From Hydrogenophaga sp. Root209 (GTDB lineage Bacteria; Pseudomonadota; Gammaproteobacteria; Burkholderiales; Burkholderiaceae_C), in NCBI RefSeq assembly GCF_001428625.1, contig NZ_LMIE01000012.1, forward strand, positions 388,900-452,899: a stretch of 64,000 bases of DNA, read 5' to 3'. The translations under genes were made by a program, and so were the position numbers. Of this stretch, positions 1 through 10,337 are shown one piece after another. Every line of letters begins with the position of its first letter. Positions within the stretch are counted from its first letter, which is position 1. The notes beneath the pieces were generated by a model. That model ran no database searches and was not told where the DNA came from. It saw only the letters and a list, made by a program, of their open reading frames with translations.

Positions 1-1185
1 CTCGCGCGCGCCGGTGCCCCCATTGCTGGTGAAGCCCATGGTGAAGCCGTAGCGCCCCTGGGCGGCATCGGCGGTGGGCCCACGCAGCGTGAGCAGCCAC
101 ACGCACGACGCGCCTTCGGCCGGCACGCGCTCCGGCATGATCTGGCGCAGACAGCCGAAGACCACGTCGGGCAGCATCTGGCCGATGACGTGGCGCGTGG
201 ACACCGGCGCGGGCGCGGGCGCATTGAGCACGCAGCCCTCGGGCGCGGAAACGGAAAACACCGACAGCGAGCCCGAGTTGTTCGGGATGTCGCCGGCCAC
301 CGCGCAGGCCAGGCCGAACATGGTGTACGCGGCGGCGTAGTTGATGGGCACGTTGATGCCGCGCGTCGACATGGGCGAGGTCCCGGTGTAGTCCACGTGA
401 ATGCCATCGCCTGACACGGTGAGGCTGGCCACGAGATCGATGGGTTCGTCGTAGCCGTCGACGGTCATGCGGTTGGTCCAGGTGCCCTGGGGCAGTTGGC
501 GCACGGCGTCGAGCACGGCGGCGCGCGAACGCTCCACGATGAAGTCCGCCAGCGAATCGAGTGTGTCGAGCCTGAACTCCGTCATCATTTCAACGAGCCG
601 TTTGCACGCCACGTCGTTGCACGAGGCGAGCGCGTAGGTGTCGCCTTCGGTTTCCATCGGCTGGCGCGTGTTCGCGGCGAGCATGGCCATCAGGGTTTCA
701 TTGGGCTGGCCCTGCGAGAACAGCTTGAGCATGGGAATGAACAGGCCCTCCATGTGCACGTCGGTGCCGTCGGGGCCGAAGCCCAGGCCGCCGATGTCCA
801 TCACGTGGCTGGTGGCGCAGAACAGCGCGACCGGCTTGCCGGCAAGGAAGCAGGGCGTCACCACGACGAAGTCGTTCAGGTGCCCGGTGCCCTTCCAGGG
901 GTCGTTGGTGATGAAGACATCGCCTTCGCGCATGTTGCTCAGCGGGTATTTGCCGAGAAAGTGCTTGACGGATTCGGCCATGGTGTTGACGTGGCCCGGT
1001 GCGCCGGTGATGGCTTGCGCCAGCATGCGACCCCGGGTGTCGAACACGCCGGCTGAGAGGTCGCTGCACTCACGCACGATGGCGCTGAAGGCGGTGCGCA
1101 GCAGCACCTGGGCCTGCTCCTCCACGGTGGCAATGAGGCGCTGCCACATCAGTTGATGTTCGATGGCGGTTCGGTTGCTGTTCAT
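1..1185 (-). CDS. hyuB: Hydantoinase B/oxoprolinase family protein, 3' end outside window
   Basis: About 395 codons of the N-terminal part of a HyuB/oxoprolinase beta subunit are visible; the frame stays open to the left edge, so the gene is truncated by the window. Recognisable family segments are the early IxxTAFSxIVRECSDLSA-like stretch, GxxxAQAxxxPGHVNTM, and GDVFITNDPWKGTGHLND. With HyuA this family forms an ATP-dependent hydrolase or carboxylase acting on 5-oxoproline, N-methylhydantoin or acetone-like substrates; the substrate cannot be told from sequence. The start ATG overlaps the hyuA stop in an ATGA, so translation is probably coupled. Confidence 0.9.
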   Translation of the reverse strand, partial: MNSNRTAIEHQLMWQRLIATVEEQAQVLLRTAFSAIVRECSDLSAGVFDTRGRMLAQAITGAPGHVNTMAESVKHFLGKYPLSNMREGDVFITNDPWKGTGHLNDFVVVTPCFLAGKPVALFCATSHVMDIGGLGFGPDGTDVHMEGLFIPMLKLFSQGQPNETLMAMLAANTRQPMETEGDTYALASCNDVACKRLVEMMTEFRLDTLDSLADFIVERSRAAVLDAVRQLPQGTWTNRMTVDGYDEPIDLVASLTVSGDGIHVDYTGTSPMSTRGINVPINYAAAYTMFGLACAVAGDIPNNSGSLSVFSVSAPEGCVLNAPAPAPVSTRHVIGQMLPDVVFGCLRQIMPERVPAEGASCVWLLTLRGPTADAAQGRYGFTMGFTSNGGTGARE

Positions 1186-3290
1186 GCGTTCACCTGAGTT
1201 TTCAGTTGGCGGTCAAGGACGAGATTGCCGTGGCGGTCCACCTGCGCGCCGAACGAGGCAGACACGAAGGTGGTGGTCTGGGGTTCCGTGATCAAAGCCG
1301 GTCCTTGGATGAGCTGCCCCATGTGCAGTTGCGCGCGCTCGAACACCGGAATGGCGATGCGCTGTGCCGTGCTGCCGTCGAAGTAGTCGCGGTGCCCGGT
1401 GGGAATGGGAGGCGTGTGGCTGACAGCGGCGTCCGCTGACGGTGCGCTGGCTTCGGGATGGGTCGTCACCAGAACGGACCAAGTGAGTATTTCCACCTGC
1501 GCACCCGGAATCGCGCGTCCGAAAAGCTTGATGTACGCCGACTCGAAGGAGCGGCCCAGCAGCGCCACGTCGGCATCGGTCAATCGGTGTTTCGACGCCG
1601 GGATGGCGATCTCATGACCCTGGCCCACGTACCGCATGTAGGCGGTGCGCTGCGTGATCAAGGGTTGGTCGGGCGCGCCTTGCCGCACCAGTTGCACCGC
1701 CTCGGCGGCCATCCGGCCCAGCATCCCCTCAGTCTGTTCCACGTCCAGGACACCCAGCAGCGAGTGGCGGCTGCGCACCACCTCGTAGGAAATGGGCGCA
1801 CGCAGGAAGCCGATGGCGGAGCCCACACCGGCATGGGGTGGCACCAGGATGCGCTGGACGCCTGTCTTTTCGGCCACCCGGGCCACATGCAGTGGCGCCG
1901 CACCGCCGAACGCAATGAGTGTGTGGTTGCCGATCGTTTTGCCTTTCTCGATGGCGTGCACGCGCGCAGCGTTGGCCATGCTTTCGCACACCATTTCGTG
2001 CACGCCGAAGGCGGCCATGTCGCTCGACAGATTGAGCGATGCGCCGATGCGGGAGAGGGCCCGGCGCGAGGCCAACAGGTCCAGCGGAACGGTGCCGCCC
2101 GCGAAGCCGTCGGGATCGATAAGACCCAGCACGGCGTCGGCGTCGGTGACGGTGGCTTCAATCCCGCCCCGCCCGTAACAAGCAGGGCCGGGTTCGGAGC
2201 CAGCACTCTGAGGCCCCACCTGGATGTTCTTCAGCGCATTGACCTGGGCAATGGAGCCCCCGCCTGCGCCGATCTCGAACAGGTCGATGACAGGAATGCG
2301 CAGTGGCAGCCCGCTGCCTTTCTGGAACCGGGCCGAGCGGTCGACTTCGTACACCCGGTCGGTGTCGGGCGTGAAATCGTCCATGAGGCAGATCTTGGCG
2401 GTAGTGCCACCCATATCGAACGCGGCCACGGTGGCTTCGCCGGACCGGCGTGCCACATCGGCGGCAAAGATCGCGCCGCCGGCAGGCCCTGATTCGATCA
2501 GCCTCACCGGGAAACGGCTGGCCGTGCTCAGCGAGGTCAGGCCGCCGTTGGAGGTGACCAGGTAAAGCGCGCCTTGAAAGCCGGCCGCATCCAGGTGTTC
2601 AAGCATGCGGGTGAGGTATTCCGACATCTGGGGTTGCACATAGGCGTTCGCCACGGTGGTCGACACGCGTTCGTACTCCCGGATTTCGGGACAGACCTCG
2701 CTGGAGATCGAGACATGCAGCGTTGGCAGGGCGGCCAGCAGGGTGCGCCTGGCGGCCTGCTCATGCTCGGGGTTCACGTAGGCGTGCAGAAAGCAGATGG
2801 CCACGCTGGTGACACCGGCGGCCTTGAGCGCGTCGACGTGCGCCAGCAAGCCCGCTTCATCGAGCGGCAGCACGGCGCGTCCGTGCACGTCCATGCGCTC
2901 CTGAACCGGCAGCCGCAGGCTGCGAGGCACCAGCGGAGCGCGTCGCTCCATCTGAAGATCGTATTGATCGAAGCGGCCTTCGGTACCGATCTCCAGCACG
3001 TCCCTGAAGCCTTCGGTGGTGATCAAGGCGGTCACTGCGCCGCGCCGTTCCAGCACGGCATTGGTCGCCAGCGTGGTGCCGTGCACGAATACATTGACGT
3101 CCTTCAAACCCAGCCCGTGGCGCGCGAGCAGACCACTGGCGCCGTCGAGCACGGCCCGTTCAGGGGCGGAGGGGGTGGTGAGCACCTTGGTCGTGGCAAG
3201 CGTGCCGTCGGCCAGCTCGATCACGAGGTCGGTGAAGGTGCCGCCGATGTCGGCCGAGAGGCGCACCCTGGAGTGGGACATGGCGCTCAA
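1182..3290 (-). CDS. hyuA: Hydantoinase A / 5-oxoprolinase family protein
   Basis: 702-residue ATP-binding subunit of the hydantoinase/oxoprolinase family. The N-terminal DIGGTFTDLV and the central FDMGGTTAKI are the two phosphate-binding loops of the ASKHA fold, and GAGGGSIA follows. I chose the TTG at 3290 because a GGGAG lies 7 bases upstream of it; the ATG at 3281 would have that sequence 16 bases away, which is too far. It is the first gene of a two-gene operon with hyuB (ATGA overlap) and is divergent from a MarR-like regulator, which probably controls it. Substrate unknown: N-methylhydantoin, 5-oxoproline and acetophenone-like carboxylation are all possible. Confidence 0.9.
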   Translation of the reverse strand: MSAMSHSRVRLSADIGGTFTDLVIELADGTLATTKVLTTPSAPERAVLDGASGLLARHGLGLKDVNVFVHGTTLATNAVLERRGAVTALITTEGFRDVLEIGTEGRFDQYDLQMERRAPLVPRSLRLPVQERMDVHGRAVLPLDEAGLLAHVDALKAAGVTSVAICFLHAYVNPEHEQAARRTLLAALPTLHVSISSEVCPEIREYERVSTTVANAYVQPQMSEYLTRMLEHLDAAGFQGALYLVTSNGGLTSLSTASRFPVRLIESGPAGGAIFAADVARRSGEATVAAFDMGGTTAKICLMDDFTPDTDRVYEVDRSARFQKGSGLPLRIPVIDLFEIGAGGGSIAQVNALKNIQVGPQSAGSEPGPACYGRGGIEATVTDADAVLGLIDPDGFAGGTVPLDLLASRRALSRIGASLNLSSDMAAFGVHEMVCESMANAARVHAIEKGKTIGNHTLIAFGGAAPLHVARVAEKTGVQRILVPPHAGVGSAIGFLRAPISYEVVRSRHSLLGVLDVEQTEGMLGRMAAEAVQLVRQGAPDQPLITQRTAYMRYVGQGHEIAIPASKHRLTDADVALLGRSFESAYIKLFGRAIPGAQVEILTWSVLVTTHPEASAPSADAAVSHTPPIPTGHRDYFDGSTAQRIAIPVFERAQLHMGQLIQGPALITEPQTTTFVSASFGAQVDRHGNLVLDRQLKTQVNA

Positions 3291-3437
3291 TCACGCACTC
3301 CCGAGGTGCGGAAGTGCACCAATAACGGTAAAACGTGTGCGAAAATAGATGTGTAATACATGTTTGATGACAGGATAACGTTGGGAATTTCCTAATGTTA
3401 TACGATCGAAGCCACACAGATATAAGGGTTTACGCGC
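3291..3437. promoter_or_regulatory. Divergent promoter region hyuAB / marR-like gene
   Basis: 147-bp spacer between divergently transcribed genes, clearly richer in A+T than its neighbours. It holds a short perfect dyad TGTAATACA (around 3352) and another GGAATTTCC (around 3385), and an ATGTTATAC stretch that could serve as a -10. These are plausible operator and promoter parts, but each dyad has only 4-bp arms, so no single site can be assigned with confidence. Confidence 0.5.
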
Positions 3438-3947
3438 ATGAACAAGCCAAAGAAGCCGCTGGTCCTCTCACCTCATCTCGTTTCGCCCAAGGGAGCAGAG
3501 CTCAGTGAGTTCGAGTTCGCCATGGTGGTGTGCTGGAACGCCTTCACGCGCTGGCTGGTCAAGGGCGCCTCGGCCACCGGCGTGGGCGACATGACCTTCA
3601 TCGACGTGGTGGTGCTGCACCAGTTGAAACACCGCGCACGAAACAAGAAGGTCGCGGATATCTGCTTCGTCCTGAACTTCGACGACGTGCACGTGGTGAC
3701 CTACTCGCTCAAGAAACTGGTGGCGAGTGGCCTGGCGGTGGGCGAGAAGGTGGGCAAGGAGGTGCTGTACCGCACCACCGACGCGGGCGAGGCCGCGATC
3801 GAGGCGTATCGCGAAGTGCGCGAGCAGTGCCTCATGAGCAACGTGGACGAGGCCTTGAACGCGCAGTTGCCCGAGATGGTGCGCTTTCTGGGCGGGCTGG
3901 GTGGCCTCTACGAAAGGGCCGCGCGCTCGGCCTCGTCGTTGCGCTGA
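3438..3947 (+). CDS. Winged-helix MarR-like transcriptional regulator
   Basis: 169-residue protein with a winged-helix DNA-binding core: helices around residues 55-110 (TFIDVVVLHQLKHRARNKK, then VVTYSLKKLVASGLAVGEK) followed by a wing with YRTTDAGEAA, the end of the typical MarR wing. It reads away from hyuAB across a shared promoter region, the usual arrangement for a local regulator. No ligand can be inferred. I have seen similar small winged-helix proteins beside hydantoinase/oxoprolinase operons, which supports a role in controlling hyuAB. Confidence 0.8.
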   Translation: MNKPKKPLVLSPHLVSPKGAELSEFEFAMVVCWNAFTRWLVKGASATGVGDMTFIDVVVLHQLKHRARNKKVADICFVLNFDDVHVVTYSLKKLVASGLAVGEKVGKEVLYRTTDAGEAAIEAYREVREQCLMSNVDEALNAQLPEMVRFLGGLGGLYERAARSASSLR

Positions 3948-4002
3948 CCAGCCTTGCCGTCGGCATCGAGGCTGGGCCGCGCGGTGGTTTCAGGCCATCG
4001 CG

Positions 4003-4398
4003 TTACGCGGCGCGCCCCGGCGTCTCGCTCGTCACCGCAAACGCACTCGCGCGCACATGCTCGAAGGGCCGCACTTCGTATTCGAGCCCGCAGGCCAGGC
4101 AGGGGTTGTCGGCCGAGATGCGCGCGGCCTCTTCCAGGCTGTTCGCGCGAATGAACCAGAAACCGCCGACCACTTCCTTGGCCTCGGCGAACGGGCCGTC
4201 GATGATGCGCTCGCGCGAGACCAGCTTGCCTTCACGCGCCAGTCGCTTCCCCGAGCGCATCACGCCCTGGGCCACCAGCTCGCCGTGCCATTCGTAGAAG
4301 CGGTCGATCGTGGCCTGGATCTCTTCGGGCGATTTGTCGGCGTCCCACTGGCCGCGCGAGATGACGAGGAACTCCAGGGGAGGATTCTCCGAGCTCAT
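4003..4398 (-). CDS. YciI/DGPF family protein (copy 1 of 3)
   Basis: 131 residues with the signature DGPFAEAKE (about residues 67-75) that defines the YCII-related/DGPF family, a dimeric alpha-beta ferredoxin-like fold of mostly unknown function. Final gene of an eight-gene operon; its ATG overlaps the stop of the preceding SnoaL-like gene in an ATGA. DGPF proteins are the hallmark partners of ECF42 sigma factors, and such a sigma gene lies upstream in this operon. The N-terminus is less like copies 2 and 3 than they are to typical members. Confidence 0.85.
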   Translation of the reverse strand: MSSENPPLEFLVISRGQWDADKSPEEIQATIDRFYEWHGELVAQGVMRSGKRLAREGKLVSRERIIDGPFAEAKEVVGGFWFIRANSLEEAARISADNPCLACGLEYEVRPFEHVRASAFAVTSETPGRAA

Positions 4399-4784
4399 GT
4401 GGCGGCCCCTGGGGGAGGCTGGGGCGTGCGCTGCGCCGGGTCGTAGAAGAACTGCTCCGCCACGATGCGATCCCCCTCCCAGCGCTGGTAAGCGAGCTCT
4501 TCCATTTCGGTGACCGAGTCGTCCCGCCAGACGAAGCGGAACACCCAGCGGATCACCACGTGGTCACCGTTCACCAGGACCGGGCGCACGCAGCGCGATT
4601 CGATCGTGGTCGCGCGCGCCATCACCTTGCGCTCGCCCGCCAGCAACTGGTCGCGGCCCACGCGTGGCGGGGCCTGGTTTTCCTGCATGGAGGCGTGCGG
4701 CGCGTAAAAGTCGGCAATCGCCTGGTCGTGCGCGTTGCTCTCCACCAGGGCAATGAAGCGTTCGAGGGTGTCGGAACTGGGCAT
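4395..4784 (-). CDS. SnoaL-like / NTF2-superfamily protein
   Basis: 129 residues beginning MPSSDTLERF. The pattern of an N-terminal helix pair with DFYAPHASMQENQ, then a beta-rich half with RWVFRFVWRDDS and ELAYQRWEGDRIVAEQFFYDP, fits the cone-shaped SnoaL/NTF2-like fold used by small isomerases, cyclases and binding proteins. The frame is open further upstream, but that extension would run back into the monooxygenase gene and has no family resemblance, so the ATG at 4784 is preferred. Lies between a flavin monooxygenase and a DGPF gene in the ECF42 operon. Confidence 0.75.
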   Translation of the reverse strand: MPSSDTLERFIALVESNAHDQAIADFYAPHASMQENQAPPRVGRDQLLAGERKVMARATTIESRCVRPVLVNGDHVVIRWVFRFVWRDDSVTEMEELAYQRWEGDRIVAEQFFYDPAQRTPQPPPGAAT

Positions 4785-4797
4785 GCGGGGGTCGCTT

Positions 4798-5991
4798 TCA
4801 AATGGAGTGAACCGGCACGGGCGTGTGGCTGCTCGCACCCTGCGCAGGACAGATGTGCTGCGCCACAGTCTGCGCCTGTGCGGCGATCGAGCGCAACAGC
4901 CCACCGGGCTGGCGCACGTCGAACCCCACGAAGTACACACCGGCGAGCGCGCCCTGCCCCACCACGTCGGCGGGCATGCCGCGTGCGTCCAGCGGCAGGG
5001 ACGTGGCGGGAAACAGTTCGCTCAGAGCTGGGTCGTAACCGGTGGCCAGCAGCACCGAATCGAACGGGTGCTCGGTGCCGTCGGTGAAGCGCACGCCGCC
5101 GTGCACCAGCGTCTGGACACCGGGGTAGACCTGGATGTCGCCGTTCTTGATGCGCGCGACCGTGCCCACGTCGATCACCGGCGTTTTGCCGTCTTCGCGC
5201 AGCTGGCGCAGCGGTGACACCGCGGCGGTGTGCAGGCCGTAGCGGCCGAGGTCGCCCACGCTGAGGTTGCGCAGCAGCGTGGCCGCCGCATCGCCCAACG
5301 CAGGCGGCAGCCGGCTGAGCAGGATGCTGGAGAGCTGGGTGGGCCGACCCAGCACGTCGCGGTACACGATGTTGAGCGGCGAGCGCACGGAGAGCGCGGC
5401 GCGCACGCCGTGTTCCACCAGGTCCAGCGCGATCTCGGCCCCGGTGTTGCCCATGCCCACCACCAGCACGCGCTGACCGGCAAACGGCTTGGCGTTGCGG
5501 TACTCGCGGCTGTGCAGCACGCGCCCACCAAAGAGCTCCTGGTGCGGCAGCGTGGGCACGCGCGGGCGGCGGTTGGCGCCGGTGGCCACCACCACCTGGC
5601 GCGCGGCGATCAGCCGCCCACTCGCCGTGCGTATGAGCCAGCCCGCGTTCCGGGTTTCGGGTTCGATGCTGAGCGCGGTCTCGCCCAGCTCGGGGACGAT
5701 ACCGTGGTGATCGGCGTATCGGGTGAGGTAGTCCACCACGCCCTGGCGCGACACATAGCGCGGCGCACTGTCGGGAAACGGCAAGCCCGGCAGCGCCGAA
5801 TGGGTTTTGACGGTGTGCAGGTGCAGGCGCTCGTAGTGGTGGCGCCAGCTGGATGCCGACTCATGGGCCTGATCGATCACCAATGCCCGGGTGCCGCGCT
5901 GTGCCAGGCAGGCCGCCGTGGCCAGCCCGGCGGGCCCGGCACCGATGACGAGCGTGTCGGTGTCGGTGCGGGTGGTGGGTTTGGGGTCCAT
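4798..5991 (-). CDS. Flavin-containing monooxygenase-like NAD(P)/FAD oxidoreductase
   Basis: About 397 residues with two Rossmann motifs: VIGAGPAGLATA near the N-terminus for FAD and VGMGNTGAEIALDL near the middle for NADPH. VVATGANRRPRVP and LLATGYDP are the ATG-type linkers of flavin monooxygenases and CzcO/TrkA-like oxidoreductases. I start it at MDPKP (5991), because upstream residues show no family similarity. It sits directly downstream of the ECF42 sigma gene and would oxygenate or reduce an organic or metal-related substrate that cannot be named. Confidence 0.85.
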   Translation of the reverse strand: MDPKPTTRTDTDTLVIGAGPAGLATAACLAQRGTRALVIDQAHESASSWRHHYERLHLHTVKTHSALPGLPFPDSAPRYVSRQGVVDYLTRYADHHGIVPELGETALSIEPETRNAGWLIRTASGRLIAARQVVVATGANRRPRVPTLPHQELFGGRVLHSREYRNAKPFAGQRVLVVGMGNTGAEIALDLVEHGVRAALSVRSPLNIVYRDVLGRPTQLSSILLSRLPPALGDAAATLLRNLSVGDLGRYGLHTAAVSPLRQLREDGKTPVIDVGTVARIKNGDIQVYPGVQTLVHGGVRFTDGTEHPFDSVLLATGYDPALSELFPATSLPLDARGMPADVVGQGALAGVYFVGFDVRQPGGLLRSIAAQAQTVAQHICPAQGASSHTPVPVHSI

Positions 5992-6074
5992 GGACGCTCG
6001 CCTATTGCGCCCAGTGTGTCTGGCGCGTGCGAGGCACGCCATGAGGGCTTACACCCGTGCAAAAGGACCTCAGA

Positions 6075-7343
<1,269 letters not shown>

Positions 7344-7353
7344 GCGTCGGAAT

Positions 7354-7764
7354 CTACATCTGTTCCGGCGCGGCGCTCTCGTCCATCCAGAACACCTCCC
7401 ACTGGTGACCGTCCAGATCGGCAAAGCCGTGCTGGAGCATGAAGCCATGGTCCATGGGGGCGTTGGGGGTGGTGGCGCCGGCAGCCACCGCCTTCGCCAC
7501 CAGTTCGTCCACCTCGGCTCGGCTGTCGACCGACAGCGCGATCAGCACTTCGGTGGTCTTCTTCGCATCGGCGATGGGCAGTTTGGTGAAGCCCTGGAAG
7601 AACGGCTCCACCAGCAGCATGGCGTGGATGTTCGGTGCGATCTCGAGGCAGGCACCCTGCTCATTGGTGAAACGCGGGTTGAACGTGAGGCCCAGCGCCT
7701 TGAAGAAGGCCTGGGACCGGGCCATGTCCTTGATGGGCAGGTTGACGAATATCTGGCGCAGCAT
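7354..7764 (-). CDS. VOC (glyoxalase/dioxygenase superfamily) protein
   Basis: 136 residues with the beta-alpha-beta-beta-beta pattern of a vicinal-oxygen-chelate protein: FVNLPIKDMARSQAFFKALG at the start, HAMLLVEPFF in the middle and HGFADLDGHQWEVFWMD at the end. Close to the PhnB/lactoylglutathione-lyase-like proteins of unknown substrate that often sit in ECF42 operons. A GGGAGAG precedes the ATG at good spacing. Fifth position from the end in the operon, 10 bases before the sigma gene start. Confidence 0.88.
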   Translation of the reverse strand: MLRQIFVNLPIKDMARSQAFFKALGLTFNPRFTNEQGACLEIAPNIHAMLLVEPFFQGFTKLPIADAKKTTEVLIALSVDSRAEVDELVAKAVAAGATTPNAPMDHGFMLQHGFADLDGHQWEVFWMDESAAPEQM

Positions 7765-7785
7765 GATGGCTCTCCCGTCGTTGTT

Positions 7786-8229
7786 TCAGTTCGTGCCTTC
7801 GCACAATTTCTTGAGGCCTTCCAGGGCTTGCGGCCAGACCCTGGCCATCATGTCCTCGTACTCGCCGAACACGTCGGTGTCGACCTTGACGCGGGTGCCG
7901 CCGCGCTCGTCGGTGAAGGTGTAGTTCTCATGGCAGGGCGCCCAGGCGCGCACCGCGTCGCTGGTGGTGTCTTCCTTGCCGTTCTCGATGAAGCCGAGAT
8001 GGCGGATGGACACGAATTCGGCTGGGCGGTGTTCGGCGATCTCGGACACCATGCCGTTGCCGGCCGGGTCCAGAAAGCGGATCGCGTCGCCCTGCTTCCA
8101 GGAGCCTTCGAACCGCGAGCCTTCGCAGAACGCGCTGGTCCATTGTTCGTAGGTGGGGGACTGAAGCATGGTGGTCCAGACGCGCTCGCGCGGGGCCTGG
8201 ATGAGGGTCTCGAAATGTTGCTTTTTCAT
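7786..8229 (-). CDS. SRPBCC (AHSA1/Bet v 1-like) family protein
   Basis: 147 residues starting MKKQHFETLIQAPRERVWT, the classic N-terminal strand of an AHSA1/START-like protein, followed by W at the TYEQWTSAFCEGSRFEGSW turn and a C-terminal long helix (YEDMMARVWPQALEGLKKL). These proteins form a hydrophobic ligand pocket; the ligand here is unknown. GGAG lies 7 bases before the ATG at 8229, so the longer open frame to 8388 is not used. Part of the ECF42 operon. Confidence 0.85.
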   Translation of the reverse strand: MKKQHFETLIQAPRERVWTTMLQSPTYEQWTSAFCEGSRFEGSWKQGDAIRFLDPAGNGMVSEIAEHRPAEFVSIRHLGFIENGKEDTTSDAVRAWAPCHENYTFTDERGGTRVKVDTDVFGEYEDMMARVWPQALEGLKKLCEGTN

Positions 8230-8240
8230 GGTGGATCTCC

Positions 8241-8672
8241 TCAGCGTTTGTTGCCTTGCATGGCGTCGAGCTTCTTGAAATCCTCCAGCGGCTGGCTGGG
8301 TGGGAAGTCGTCCATCTCGTAGAGCTGGCGCAGCTCGATCACGGCGTCCTTGCCCCGGCCGGCCGGGTTGGGGAAACGGCGGCTCCATTCCAGGGCTTCC
8401 TCGCGCGAGCGCACCTGGATGAGCGTGTAGCCGGCAATGAGTTCCTTGGCCTCGGCAAACGGGCCGTCAACGACACGCTTGCCGCCGTCGGCGCTGTAGT
8501 GCACGCGCCAGCCCTTGCGGCTGGGGTGCAGGCCCGAGCCGTCGAGCAGCACGCCGGCCTGGGCCAGCTCCTCGTGGTAGCGCACCATCTCGGCCATGAG
8601 CGCTTCATCGGGCGCGGGGCTGGTCTCGGCTTCGAACTCGTCGCAGGACTTGACGATGATCATGAATCGCAT
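8241..8672 (-). CDS. YciI/DGPF family protein (copy 2 of 3)
   Basis: 143 residues, MRFMIIVKSCDEFEAE at the start and VVDGPFAEAKELIAGYTLI in the middle, the standard layout of ECF42-associated DGPF proteins. AGGAG precedes the ATG by 6 bases. The C-terminal 25 residues (from YEMDDFPPSQ) extend past the core fold. Together with copy 3 it opens the operon; ECF42 factors are reported to activate promoters in front of DGPF genes. Confidence 0.9.
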   Translation of the reverse strand: MRFMIIVKSCDEFEAETSPAPDEALMAEMVRYHEELAQAGVLLDGSGLHPSRKGWRVHYSADGGKRVVDGPFAEAKELIAGYTLIQVRSREEALEWSRRFPNPAGRGKDAVIELRQLYEMDDFPPSQPLEDFKKLDAMQGNKR

Positions 8673-8750
8673 GGGCTTCTCCTGGTGGGTTGGGTTGGTG
8701 TCATGGACTCCAACCGTTACGACGAACCAGCCACGGCCTTTTCGACAAGG

Positions 8751-9104
8751 TCACTGGTAACAGGGGCCCACCGCCCGCACTTCCACCGTGGCCCATTCGG
8801 CCGCCGGGCACTCGCGGGCGATGGCCACCGCTTCATCCAGGCTGGCGCAGTCGAGCAGGAAAAAGCCGCCCACCATCTCCTTGGCCTCGGCAAACGGGCC
8901 GTCCATCACTTTCGCCTGCCCTCCGGCGGTGGACACGCGCACCGCGCTCGCCTGCGAGACCAACGACTCCACCGCCTTGAGCTTGCCTTGCGCCTGCAGG
9001 ACTTCGCCAAAACGCTGCATGCGCCCGTAGACTTCGCGGCCTTCGGCTTCGGTGCGGGTGGCGCGCTGCGTGGTGGGTTCGATGATCAGCAACATGTAGG
9101 ACAT
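8751..9104 (-). CDS. YciI/DGPF family protein (copy 3 of 3)
   Basis: 117 residues, MSYMLLIIEPTTQRATRTEAEG followed by VMDGPFAEAKEMVGGFFLLD and a short C-terminal strand (VEVRAVGP). First gene of the operon, with the likely promoter in the 192-bp gap to its right. The frame continues open upstream, but family members begin with this M-x-YMLLI strand, which fixes the start at 9104. Confidence 0.88.
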   Translation of the reverse strand: MSYMLLIIEPTTQRATRTEAEGREVYGRMQRFGEVLQAQGKLKAVESLVSQASAVRVSTAGGQAKVMDGPFAEAKEMVGGFFLLDCASLDEAVAIARECPAAEWATVEVRAVGPCYQ

Positions 9105-9224
9105 GGTGGTCTCCAGGACGGGGTTGAAGCAAGCTGAGCATCCTAGCCGCACCGTGACCCGAGCGCTTGACCTGCGCCCGCCCCGGAGTGGCATGGCGCA
9201 ACGCTTGAACCGCCTGGCGCCTTT

Positions 9225-9238
9225 CCCTCATTTGAGGG
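9225..9238. promoter_or_regulatory. Perfect 6-2-6 inverted repeat between divergent genes
   Basis: CCCTCA and TGAGGG separated by TT, in the 192-bp gap between the first DGPF gene and the divergent phosphodiesterase-family gene. It could be an operator or a small hairpin. It lies about 60 bases before the ATG at 9297 and about 120 bases before the DGPF start. Confidence 0.4.
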
Positions 9239-9296
9239 TGGTTTTGTCACGCGGCGGGCGCACAGTGGGGGTCTTGGCCATTGCCGGAGAGACACC

Positions 9297-10331
9297 ATGA
9301 ATCTGCGCCAGCTCAGCATCGCGTCGTTCAACCTCTACAACCTGAACGAGCCCGGCCTTCCGATGTACACCGACAAGACGGGCTGGACCCAGGCCGAGTA
9401 CGACCGCAAGATCGGCTGGACCGCGCACCAGCTCCAGTCGCTGGACGCCGACGTGTTCGGTCTCCAGGAGATGTGGAACCCGGTGTCGGTGCAGCGCGCG
9501 CTGGCGTCGGCCGGCGTGGCGGACAGCTACGACCTGCTGGCACCGCCCAACGCCAACGGCAAGCGCATCGACTGCGGCGCCCTGGTGCGCAAGGGCTTGC
9601 TCACGGGCCAGCCCGAGTGGATCACGAAGTTCCCGCCCGGCTTCGTGCTGCGCTCCACCGGCGACGACCCGCAAACCCCCAGCATCAGCGTCAACATCCA
9701 GGGCTTCTCAAGGCCTGTGCTGCACTTCACCATCCAGCCGCGCAACCCCGGCCCCGAGGTGCACGTGTACGTGTGCCACTTCAAGTCCAAGGGGCCGACC
9801 CAGGTCTTCAACGAGAAGTGGTTCAAGGCCGACAAGGCGCTCTACGGCAAACACGCCACGGGCATCGGCGCGGCGATCTCCACCATCCGGCGCACGGCCG
9901 AGGCCACGGCACTGCGCTTCCTGCTCTCGGAACAGATGAAAGGCAACGATACGCCGGTGATCGTGCTCGGCGACATCAACGACGGCCAGCACAGCAACAC
10001 CGCCAACATCCTCACCGAGCAACCGCACTACCTGGTGGGTGAAAGCAAGGGCGGCGGTGACACATCGCTCTACACCGCGCAGACCCTGCAGGAGTACCGC
10101 GACACGCGCGACGTGTACTACACCCACGTGCACCAGGACATCCGCGAATCGCTCGACCACATCCTCGTGAGCCAGGAGTTCTACGACAACAGCAAGAAGC
10201 GCCAGTGGCTGTTTGATGGTCTGGTGATCAACAACGACCACCTGAACTTCGACGACCACAAGGCCCTGGGCACCGGCGACCACGGCGTGATCCGGGCAAC
10301 GTTCAGGTACAGCCCGGCGAAGGTGGTCTGA
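9297..10331 (+). CDS. Endonuclease/exonuclease/phosphatase family protein
   Basis: 344 residues of the EEP metal-dependent phosphohydrolase superfamily. FNLYNLNE (N-terminal strand), VFGLQEMW (the catalytic Glu), VCHFKSKG (the conserved His strand), ILGDIND-like VLGDINDGQ and SLDHILVSQEF (the C-terminal Asp-His) are all present and in order, so the active site looks complete. No signal peptide is seen. A GGAGAG lies 6 bases before the ATG. Substrate, whether DNA or a phosphodiester, cannot be decided. Confidence 0.88.
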   Translation: MNLRQLSIASFNLYNLNEPGLPMYTDKTGWTQAEYDRKIGWTAHQLQSLDADVFGLQEMWNPVSVQRALASAGVADSYDLLAPPNANGKRIDCGALVRKGLLTGQPEWITKFPPGFVLRSTGDDPQTPSISVNIQGFSRPVLHFTIQPRNPGPEVHVYVCHFKSKGPTQVFNEKWFKADKALYGKHATGIGAAISTIRRTAEATALRFLLSEQMKGNDTPVIVLGDINDGQHSNTANILTEQPHYLVGESKGGGDTSLYTAQTLQEYRDTRDVYYTHVHQDIRESLDHILVSQEFYDNSKKRQWLFDGLVINNDHLNFDDHKALGTGDHGVIRATFRYSPAKVV

Positions 10332-10337
10332 GCGGCA